This document shows, in pieces, positions 14,652-20,777 of a DNA stretch of 20,777 bases. Each line of letters starts with the position of its first letter. Position 1 is the first letter of the stretch. Source of the DNA: VAZQ01 sp036406655 (GTDB taxonomy: Bacteria > Pseudomonadota > Alphaproteobacteria > Rhizobiales > Xanthobacteraceae); the NCBI GenBank assembly GCA_036406655.1, contig DASXAP010000191.1, positions 1-20,777 of the forward strand. Direction: 5' to 3'. Both the position numbers and the translations under genes were made by a program. Below the pieces are notes generated by a model that searched no databases, was not told where the DNA came from, and worked only from the letters and a program-made list of their open reading frames with translations.

Positions 14652-14765
14652 GCCTGTCTCCATCCATCATTGCAGAAGTTGTCGACAGGAGAACATCGAA
14701 CATTGAGGCACCCGAGATCAACGGCTAGACTTGACCTAGGCAGCCGCTCTACCGACCTCACCGTC

Positions 14766-15752
14766 ATGACCGATCCCGCCGAACTTCTGGCCTACGCGCA
14801 TTATACGCTCCCCGACGCCGTCATTCCCGAGCTTCCCGGATATTATGCGGGCAAGGTGCGCGAGAATTACGATCTCCACGACGGCACGCGGATTCTGATC
14901 GCCACCGACCGCATCAGCGCCTTCGATCGAAACCTGGCCGTCATCCCGCTGAAGGGGCAGGTGCTCACGCAGACGGCGCGGTTCTGGTTCGAGGCGACCA
15001 GGCACCTCTGCCCCAACCACGTCGTCGATTACCCCGATCCCAACGTCCTGGTCTGCAAGCGGCTGGCGATGATGCCGGTGGAGATCGTGGTCCGCGACTA
15101 TCTTGCCGGGACCACCTCCACCTCGATCCTGCAGATGTACAAGAAGGGTGGCCGCGACATGTACGGCCATCGCTTCCCGGAGGGGCTGCGCGACAACGAG
15201 AAGCTGCCGCGCAGCATCATCACCCCGACCACCAAGGCGGCACAGGGAGACCACGATGCCCCGCTGAGCGCCGAGGAGATCGTGGCGAAGAAGCTCTTGA
15301 CCGAGCAGCAATGGCGCGAGGTGTCGGCAAAGGCGCTCGCCCTGTTCGCCTGCGGGCGCGAGATGGCGGCGCGCCGGGGCCTCATGCTGGTGGACACGAA
15401 GTACGAGTTCGGCTTCGACGAGCGGGGGTCGATGATCCTGGCGGACGAGGTCCATACTCCCGACAGCAGCCGCTACTGGCTGTCCGAGAGCTATCCTGCG
15501 CGCTTCGCGGCCGGCGAGCCGCCCGACACCCTCGACAAGGACTTCGTCCGGCGCTGGGTGGCGCAACGCTGCGATCCCTATCGCGATCCCATTCCCGAAA
15601 TTCCTGCCGACGTCATCTTGCAGGCCGCCGCGACCTATGTCGGCGTCTATGAGAAGCTTACCGGCCAGCAGCTCGTCCTGCCCGACCTCTCCGTGCCGCC
15701 GCTGGCGCGCATCCGCGCCAATCTGCAGCCGTATCTGGGAAAGGCAGCCTGA
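14766..15752 (+). CDS. purC: SAICAR synthetase (phosphoribosylaminoimidazole-succinocarboxamide synthase)
   Basis: A 328-residue enzyme of purine synthesis that joins aspartate to CAIR using ATP. Motifs in order: AGKVRENYDL (about 28-37, ATP loop), IATDRISAFD (45-54), LVCKRLAMMPVEIVVRDYLAGTT-type core near 99-121, LVDTKYEFGFDE and ILADEVHTPDSSRYW (signature with metal and substrate acids). The length is that of the longer, Ade1-like form (about 300 residues) rather than the 240-residue E. coli form, usual for one of the forms seen in alphaproteobacteria. The open frame extends upstream to 14493, antisense to the thioesterase, but family similarity starts at MTDPAELL. No clear ribosome site precedes ATG 14766, so initiation may be weak or leaderless. 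The dioxygenase gene follows after 50 bases. Confidence 0.96.
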   Translation: MTDPAELLAYAHYTLPDAVIPELPGYYAGKVRENYDLHDGTRILIATDRISAFDRNLAVIPLKGQVLTQTARFWFEATRHLCPNHVVDYPDPNVLVCKRLAMMPVEIVVRDYLAGTTSTSILQMYKKGGRDMYGHRFPEGLRDNEKLPRSIITPTTKAAQGDHDAPLSAEEIVAKKLLTEQQWREVSAKALALFACGREMAARRGLMLVDTKYEFGFDERGSMILADEVHTPDSSRYWLSESYPARFAAGEPPDTLDKDFVRRWVAQRCDPYRDPIPEIPADVILQAAATYVGVYEKLTGQQLVLPDLSVPPLARIRANLQPYLGKAA

Positions 15753-15802
15753 GCCCGCCGGACGAGGCGGGGGTGCGCCGGGCGCGAGGGAGAGACAGCG
15801 AA

Positions 15803-17209
15803 ATGGTCGTGCTCGATCCCACGGCTCTCGAATGCCTGACGCGGGCCGGGCTGCACGCCCGGGAAGCGCGCGAGTGGCTGCAATCGGAGCCGGGAGAGAC
15901 CACGGACTTTGCGGCCGATCGCAGAAAGTTCTCCGCATATTGGCAAAAATCATCGCGGTTGCTGGGATTGCTGCCGTCGAAGCCGCGCCGCAGCGAGGCC
16001 GAGCGCGCCGGCGCGGCGCTGATCCAGGATTGTGCCCGAAAGGTGCGGGTCCGCTTCCTGCGCCGCCATGCCGAAGCCGTCTATGACGCGCTCACCGTGC
16101 GACGGTCCCGCTTCGTGCGGGTCGAGGATCTGGCGACGCGGGCCGCCGGCGTCGTGCCGGGACTCGTTCCCACAGCGCAGGAGATCGCCGCCGAAGAGGG
16201 CCTGCTGCAGCGCGACAAGGACGGTCTCGAGATCGATCAGGGGCTGTTTCTTTCCGCGGTGCTCGGCAGCCCGCGCAGCGGTCGCCATCTGTGCCACGCC
16301 ATGCTGCTGCCGCGCCCGCAGGCGCAGGAGCTCCTGCCGCAATTCGAGCGCGCAGGCATCGTCAGGCTCGACGGTGCCGCGGTCGAGCGCCAGGGCAAGG
16401 CCGCGCTGGTGACGCACGGCAATCCGCGGTTCCTGAATGCCGAGGATCAGGCCACGCTTGATGCCCTGGAAGTCTGCGTCGACCTCGCGCTGCTCGACCG
16501 TGCGACCGAGATCGCGGTGCTGCGCGGCGCCGCCGTCGAGCATCCAAAATACGCCGGCCGGCGAGTCTTCGGCGCCGGGATCAATCTCACCCATCTTTAT
16601 CACGGGCGCATTCCGTTCGTGTGGTACCTGCAGCGCGATCTCGGCTGGGTCAACAAGATCTACCGCGGCCTCGCCATGGCCGAGGAGCCGCCGCCCGACG
16701 AGCTCGGCGGCGGCTCGATCGAGAAGCCCTGGATCGCGGCGGTCGAGGCCTTTGCCATCGGCGGCCACTGCCAGGCCTTGCTGGTGATGGATTACGTGCT
16801 GGCCGAGCGCACCGCTTTCCTCACCCTGCCGGCCCGCAAGGAAGGCATCATTCCCGGTGCCGCCAACATGCGCATGCCGCGCTTCACCGGCGATCGCGTC
16901 GCCCGCCAGGCGGTGCAATACGAGCGGCGGATCGAGTGCGACAGCGCCGAGGGCCGGCTCATCTGCGACGAGCTCGTCGAGCCCGGCGGCATGGACGCAG
17001 CGATCGAGCACGCGGTGGCGGGGCTGACCAGCTCCGGGGTGGTGAGCGCCGCGGGCAACCGCCGCGCCTTCCGCATCGCTCAGGAGCCGCTCGACAGCTT
17101 CCGCGCCTATTTCGCCGTTTATGCGCGCGAGCAGGCCTATTGCCACTTCAGCCCCGCGCTCATCGGCAACCTCGAGCGCTACTGGAACGCGCAGAACCGG
17201 CAGCCCTGA
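15803..17209 (+). CDS. DpgC-like cofactor-independent dioxygenase (crotonase fold)
   Basis: A 468-residue enoyl-CoA hydratase/isomerase-fold protein resembling DpgC, which oxidises 3,5-dihydroxyphenylacetyl-CoA to 3,5-dihydroxyphenylglyoxylate with O2 and no metal or flavin and cleaves the thioester. Seen: an extra all-helical N-terminal half (residues 1-200) as in DpgC; HGNPRFLNAEDQATLDALE (205-223); FGAGINLTHLYHGRIPFVWY (256-275), nearly diagnostic for DpgC; RDLGWVNKIYRGLA (278-291); and the crotonase core KPWIAAVEAFAIGGHCQALL (308-327) with LPARKEGIIPGAANMRMPRF (342-361). ATG 15803 has GGGAGAG upstream; GTG 15773 is a less likely start. In actinomycetes DpgC serves glycopeptide antibiotics, but DpgA, DpgB and DpgD are absent here, so a catabolic role is more likely. 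It lies between purC and the UbiD-like gene on the same strand. Confidence 0.9.
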   Translation: MVVLDPTALECLTRAGLHAREAREWLQSEPGETTDFAADRRKFSAYWQKSSRLLGLLPSKPRRSEAERAGAALIQDCARKVRVRFLRRHAEAVYDALTVRRSRFVRVEDLATRAAGVVPGLVPTAQEIAAEEGLLQRDKDGLEIDQGLFLSAVLGSPRSGRHLCHAMLLPRPQAQELLPQFERAGIVRLDGAAVERQGKAALVTHGNPRFLNAEDQATLDALEVCVDLALLDRATEIAVLRGAAVEHPKYAGRRVFGAGINLTHLYHGRIPFVWYLQRDLGWVNKIYRGLAMAEEPPPDELGGGSIEKPWIAAVEAFAIGGHCQALLVMDYVLAERTAFLTLPARKEGIIPGAANMRMPRFTGDRVARQAVQYERRIECDSAEGRLICDELVEPGGMDAAIEHAVAGLTSSGVVSAAGNRRAFRIAQEPLDSFRAYFAVYAREQAYCHFSPALIGNLERYWNAQNRQP

Positions 17210-17240
17210 GGCCTTCGAAAAAGGCGAGCACGGTCCGCCG

Positions 17241-17268
17241 TTGACAAGCTTTGCTGCCGACTAGAAAT
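17241..17268 (+). promoter_or_regulatory. Candidate sigma-70 promoter before the UbiD-like gene
   Basis: A perfect TTGACA at 17241-17246 is followed by TAGAAA at 17262-17267 (15-base spacer) or AGAAAT at 17263-17268 (16-base spacer). It lies 32 bases after the dioxygenase stop and would give a leader of roughly 130 bases before ATG 17407. A small hairpin, GCCTT/AAGGC at 17211-17225, lies just before it. Confidence 0.4.
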
Positions 17269-17406
17269 GTATGCGGTGGAACCGGCAACGTCCGAATAGC
17301 ACCGATCAGCCGCCCGAACGGATTGGCCGGTGCTCGGCTCGAGCCGCAGGAACGGCGCCGGGCAGCCCTGGCCCGGCTGTGCCGCACAGGATGGAGGCTT
17401 CACCCG

Positions 17407-18987
17407 ATGCAGAAACCACTTCGTCAGGAAAAGGCCGAGGCGGCGAGGCAGGACGTCAGGGACCTGCGCGGCACGCTCGACTGGCTGCGGCAGAGCGGGG
17501 ACCTGATCGAGACCGCCAAGCCGGTCGATCCGGATCTCGAGGTCACCGGGCTGCAGAAGCACATGGACGGCGGCTGTCCTGTCCTGTTCAACAACGTGAA
17601 GGGCAAGCCGCAGCACCGGGTGCTCACCAACCTGTTCGGCGACATGAAGGTGATCAACAAGATGTTCGGCTGGAAGGATGACGCCGAGCGGGTGAGGAAG
17701 CTCGCCTACGCGCTCAGTCATCCACTCGAGGCCGTGGAAATCCCGCAGGAGCAGGCGCCCTGCCAGGAGCACGTGATCAGGGCGCCGAAGGACGTGAACG
17801 AGCATCTGGTGCCGATCCGGCACACCACCTACGAGCCCGAGCTCACGGTGGGCTCCGGCATCCGCTGCGTGACCGGAGCCGAGTTCGATGGCGGCTCCGA
17901 CCTCGGCTACAACCGGATGAACTTCCGCTGGGGAAATGTCGGCACCTTCCAGATATCGCCCGGCTCGCACATGTGGCAGGTCGTCAACAAGCACTACAAG
18001 GCGAACGAGCCGGTGCCGATCACGATGTGCTTCGGCGTGCCGCCGGCCTGCACGCTGCTCGCCGGCGCGGGCTTCGATTACGCAGTGCTGCCGATGGGCT
18101 GCGACGAGATCGGCATCGCCGGCGCGGTGCAGGGCACGCCGATCCGGCTGGTCAAGGCGCGCACCGTGAATGCGATGGCGCTCGCCGATTCGGAGCTGGT
18201 GCTGGAAGGCTACGTCAATCCGCGCGACCGGCGGTTCGAGACCAAAGAATCGGAAGATGCCGGGGTGCAGGGGCGCTTCCATTTCCACCCGGAGTGGGCG
18301 GGCTACATGGGCAAGGCCTACAAGGCCCCGACCTTCCACGTGACCGCCGTCACCATGCGCAGGCCGGACAGCAAGCCGATCATCTTCGCCCTCGGCGTGC
18401 ACACGCTCGACGACCACAACATCGACACCACGGTCCGCGAGGCGGCGATCTACGAGCTTTGCAACCGGCTGCAGCCGGGGATCGTGCAGAACGTGGTGAT
18501 CCCCTACTGCATGACCGATTGGGGCGGCTGCATCATCCAGGTGAAGAAGCGCCACCAGCTCGATGAGGGCTGGCAGCGCAACTTCCTGGCCGCCGCGCTG
18601 ACCTGCTCGCAGGGCATGCGGCTCGCCATCGCGGTGAGCGAGGACGTTGATCCCTACTCCATGGATGACGTGATGTGGTGCCTCACCACGCGGGTCAATC
18701 CGAGGACCGATATCCTCAATCCGATCCCCGGCGGGCGCGGGCAGACCTTCATGCCGGCCGAGCGGATGACTGCGGGCGAGAAGCAGTGGACTGCTTCCAA
18801 CACCCAGTTCGAAGGCGGCATGGGCATCGATGCGACGGTGCCTTTCGGCTACGAGAGCGACTTCTTGCGCCCGGTCTATCCGGTGGATCGGGTGAAGCCC
18901 GAGGACTTCTTCAGCCAGAAGGACATCGAGAACGCGCGCTCGCGCATGGCCGGCTGGGTGCACTCGCTCGCCAGGACCGGGCGGTAG
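17407..18987 (+). CDS. UbiD-family prenylated-FMN decarboxylase
   Basis: A 526-residue member of the UbiD family, which reversibly (de)carboxylates aromatic or unsaturated acids using prenylated FMN made by UbiX. LGYNRMNFRW (167-175) carries the conserved Arg170. DSELVLEGYVNPRDRR (261-276) is the (A/S)E(I/L)VLEG signature with Glu263 and Glu267. LRGTLDWLRQSGDLIETAKPVDPDLEVTG-type N-terminus and GAVQGTPIRLVKARTVNAMA (239-258) are also typical. GGAGG nine bases upstream marks ATG 17407; the frame is open back to 17251 without family features. The length is somewhat over the roughly 490 residues of E. coli UbiD, and the low similarity of the C-terminal third to ubiquinone enzymes suggests a catabolic relative rather than UbiD itself. 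No UbiX gene is in the window. Convergent with the CoA ligase and downstream of the dioxygenase. Confidence 0.93.
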   Translation: MQKPLRQEKAEAARQDVRDLRGTLDWLRQSGDLIETAKPVDPDLEVTGLQKHMDGGCPVLFNNVKGKPQHRVLTNLFGDMKVINKMFGWKDDAERVRKLAYALSHPLEAVEIPQEQAPCQEHVIRAPKDVNEHLVPIRHTTYEPELTVGSGIRCVTGAEFDGGSDLGYNRMNFRWGNVGTFQISPGSHMWQVVNKHYKANEPVPITMCFGVPPACTLLAGAGFDYAVLPMGCDEIGIAGAVQGTPIRLVKARTVNAMALADSELVLEGYVNPRDRRFETKESEDAGVQGRFHFHPEWAGYMGKAYKAPTFHVTAVTMRRPDSKPIIFALGVHTLDDHNIDTTVREAAIYELCNRLQPGIVQNVVIPYCMTDWGGCIIQVKKRHQLDEGWQRNFLAAALTCSQGMRLAIAVSEDVDPYSMDDVMWCLTTRVNPRTDILNPIPGGRGQTFMPAERMTAGEKQWTASNTQFEGGMGIDATVPFGYESDFLRPVYPVDRVKPEDFFSQKDIENARSRMAGWVHSLARTGR

Positions 18988-18992
18988 CCCAG

Positions 18993-19018
18993 AGCATTGT
19001 TCCCATCGAGTCAAATCA
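18993..19018. repeat. Leader motif preceding repeat copy E
   Basis: AGCATTGTTCCCATCGAGTC then AAATCA, the counterpart of 8355-8379 next to copy C, again directly after a plus-strand stop codon. Confidence 0.45.
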
Positions 19019-19021
19019 ATC

Positions 19022-19111
19022 GTCATGGCCGGGCTTGTCCCGGCCATCCCGATATATGAGGCACCATGGTGCACCGGCAATCGGGATGCGCGGGACAAGC
19101 CCGCGCATGAC
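19022..19111. repeat. Paired-hairpin palindromic repeat, copy E
   Basis: The left unit pairs ATGGCCGGG with CCCGGCCAT, and the right unit pairs ATGCGCGGG with CCCGCGCAT. The inner stem CCCGAT/ATCGGG is enlarged by an insertion containing the 12-base palindrome GCACCATGGTGC (19061-19072). It sits at the convergent junction of the UbiD-like and CoA ligase genes. Confidence 0.85.
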
Positions 19112-19132
19112 GTGAACAAATAGCCGGTCGAT

Positions 19133-20668
19133 CTACCGTTTGAGCTGCATCCACCGTTGTGCAAGCGCCCGGCGGTCGAGCTTGCCGCGCTCGCTCTTGG
19201 GCAGCGAGGTGCTCAGCACGATCTCTTTCGGCGCCTTGAAGGCCGGCAAGCCGTCGCTGCAGTAGCGCAGCAGCTCGTCGGCGTCGAGCGTGACGCCCGG
19301 CCGGGCGACCACGTAGCTCACCACCTCCTCGCCGTAGATTGCGTCCGGCACCCCGACGGTGGCGACCTCGATCAGCTCGGGACGGCGCATCAGGAAGCTG
19401 TCGATCTCGACCGGCGAGATGTTCACGCCGCCGCGGATGATGAGCTCCTTCTCGCGACCGGTGAGGCAGAGAAAGCCATCGCCGTCGAGCAGGCCGAGAT
19501 CGCCGGTTCGGATGCGACCGCGGCTGCTGGTCCGCACGCTCCCGTCCTCGGCGAGGTAGCGGTAGGGATGGCCGGCGAAGCCGCCGCTCTCGATCTGGCC
19601 GATCTCGCCGGGCGGCAGCTGCCTGCCATCGGCATCGACGATGGCGAGGCGGTGATAGGCGAACGGCCGTCCGACCGTGCCCAGGCGCCGCGCTTCGCCG
19701 GGCATGGCGGCAATCCACCCGGTCTCGCTCGAGCCGTAGCCCTGCGCGATCGGCACCCCGAACCGCTGCTCGAACCGCCGCCACTCCTCGATGGTGAGCG
19801 GTGCCGAGCTCGAGGTGACGAAGCGCAAGCTCGGCAGGTTGTCGCGGTGCGCGGTGGTGTCGGCATTGACGAGGATGTTGATGGTGGTCGGATTGCCCGC
19901 GGCCACCGTCACCCGGTGCTCGCGGACGTGCGGGAAGAAGCGGCTGGCCGAGAACCTTTCCGCCATGACCAGGGTGGCCCCGCGATTGACCGGGATGAGC
20001 GCGCCGAGGAGCTGCGCCGACGCCCAGTTGAAGGAGCGGAAATCGTACAGCCGGTCGTCCGCGCCGATGCCGAATCCTTCGGCGGCGGGCTCGATGTTCG
20101 CCAGGTGCTCGCGATAGCTCAGCACCACGCCCTTTGCCCGCGCGCTGGTGCCCGAGGTGAAGAGGATCACCGCGTCGTCGTCCGGCCCCGCGCCGCTGAG
20201 CACATCGCTCTGCGCACTGCGGGCCACCTCGGCGAGAAACGTGCCGGTCTCCGGCCCGCCCCAGGTTCCGAGCCGCATTCGCGGTGCTGCAACGCCGGCC
20301 AGGAGGTCGTCGAGCCCGAGCCCGTCCTGGTGCAGGACGAGTGCCGGCTTGAGCCGCGCAAGGACGTCGTCGAGCTGGTTCCGGTTCGTCTCGACATGAA
20401 CGGTGCAGACGGTCGCCCCGTAAGCCATGATTCCGAAGTAGCAGAGGAGATGCTCGACCGAGTTGCTCGCGAGCAGCGCCACGCGATCGTTCCTGCCGAG
20501 CCCGCGGCTGTGCAGCGCGCCGGCCATGCGGCTCGCCGCCTCCTGCAGCTCACCGTAGCAGAGCGCTCTTCCGTCGTTGGCGCAGACGATCCACGGCTTG
20601 GCCGGATCGCGCTGCGCCGCTCTCCTGATCCAGCCCCGCAACAGATTCGGACCCGCTTCGGGCAGCAT
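19133..20668 (-). CDS. AMP-forming acyl/aryl-CoA ligase
   Basis: A 511-residue adenylate-forming enzyme (ANL superfamily) that should activate a carboxylic acid with ATP and load it onto CoA. Core motifs in order: the phosphate-binding loop ILFTSGTSARAKGVVLS (168-184, with Ala-Lys-Gly in place of the usual Pro-Lys-Gly), AQGYGSSETGW (308-318), RIRTGDLGLLDGDG (385-398), REKELIIRGGVNISPVEID (405-423), and the C-terminal catalytic Lys496 in SERGKLDRR. Length and motifs suit benzoate/4-coumarate or medium-chain acyl ligases; the substrate pocket cannot be assigned by eye. No strong ribosome site precedes ATG 20668. It faces the UbiD-like decarboxylase across repeat copy E, so it is not cotranscribed with it but could supply CoA esters to the DpgC-like enzyme (inference). 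Confidence 0.93.
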   Translation of the reverse strand: MLPEAGPNLLRGWIRRAAQRDPAKPWIVCANDGRALCYGELQEAASRMAGALHSRGLGRNDRVALLASNSVEHLLCYFGIMAYGATVCTVHVETNRNQLDDVLARLKPALVLHQDGLGLDDLLAGVAAPRMRLGTWGGPETGTFLAEVARSAQSDVLSGAGPDDDAVILFTSGTSARAKGVVLSYREHLANIEPAAEGFGIGADDRLYDFRSFNWASAQLLGALIPVNRGATLVMAERFSASRFFPHVREHRVTVAAGNPTTINILVNADTTAHRDNLPSLRFVTSSSAPLTIEEWRRFEQRFGVPIAQGYGSSETGWIAAMPGEARRLGTVGRPFAYHRLAIVDADGRQLPPGEIGQIESGGFAGHPYRYLAEDGSVRTSSRGRIRTGDLGLLDGDGFLCLTGREKELIIRGGVNISPVEIDSFLMRRPELIEVATVGVPDAIYGEEVVSYVVARPGVTLDADELLRYCSDGLPAFKAPKEIVLSTSLPKSERGKLDRRALAQRWMQLKR

Positions 20669-20777
20669 CGGCCGACCAATTCCCGCAATTCCGTAGCTTT
20701 AAGAGGGCTGCCTCACCGGTTCAAGCGGCCGGTTTGCGGCCCTTGCCGACAGATCGATCGCGGACCATGTGCGAAGG

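Noticed and set aside
14493..14765. N-terminal extension of PurC
   Set aside because: The open frame exists but runs antisense to the thioesterase, and its residues do not resemble the SAICAR synthetase N-terminus, which begins at MTDPAELL.
17407..18987. Housekeeping ubiD for ubiquinone synthesis
   Set aside because: The protein is longer and its C-terminal third differs from E. coli UbiD, and no ubiquinone genes are nearby. Only family membership is claimed.
4911..19111. CRISPR array or transposon ends from the five repeats
   Set aside because: The copies are thousands of bases apart, have no regular spacers, and no cas gene, transposase or flanking target duplication was seen.
1..20777. 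tRNA, rRNA or riboswitch genes
   Set aside because: I looked for cloverleaf ends, CCA-linked acceptor stems and conserved riboswitch cores in the gaps and found none; a covariance-model search would be decisive.

Overview
The window is high-GC chromosomal DNA with soil-type catabolic and housekeeping genes. It most likely comes from an alphaproteobacterium of the Hyphomicrobiales (Bradyrhizobium or Reyranella-like). That placement is an inference from the GC-rich codon use, an orphan Bug-type solute-binding protein, and five copies of an intergenic palindromic element beginning GTCATGGCCGGGCTTG, a style of repeat familiar from that order. No rRNA, tRNA, CRISPR array, phage gene or transposase was seen.

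Layout. At the left edge is a lower-GC YcaC-like isochorismatase-family hydrolase (133-852, +). A four-gene minus-strand operon follows, in transcription order: Bug/TctC solute-binding protein, a 43-residue single-membrane-span protein overlapping it by ATGA, a secreted seven-bladed Vgb-like propeller, and a Tat-exported SxxK serine hydrolase (4677 down to 1218). Divergent from it is a luciferase-like flavin monooxygenase (5061-6173, +). That gene converges on a Gfo/Idh/MocA oxidoreductase whose reading frame has no ATG, GTG or TTG at its true N-terminus. Next come a NodB-type polysaccharide deacetylase (+), a C45-family autoproteolytic Ntn-hydrolase (-) and an exported ankyrin-repeat protein (+).

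The right half opens with a periplasmic oxidation module on the minus strand: a type I PQQ-dependent alcohol dehydrogenase with the Asp-x-Asp signature of lanthanide enzymes (11727-13433), a strong terminator, and a diheme cytochrome c (10970-11608) that could take its electrons. Type I isopentenyl-diphosphate isomerase (idi) and an FlK-like hotdog thioesterase follow, also on the minus strand. On the plus strand are purC, a DpgC-like cofactor-independent dioxygenase of the crotonase fold, and a UbiD-family prenylated-FMN decarboxylase. An acyl/aryl-CoA ligase faces them from 20668 to 19133.

How the genes may work together (inference). The CoA ligase, DpgC-like dioxygenase, UbiD-like decarboxylase and FlK-like thioesterase have chemistries that could be chained into breakdown of an aromatic or arylacetic acid. 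This is the best candidate here for an undescribed pathway. The second distinctive theme is the repeat family. Five copies of a paired hairpin element occur, two of them near-identical and inverted 5.8 kb apart. Base changes in the stems keep pairing, and three copies lie exactly at convergent gene junctions.
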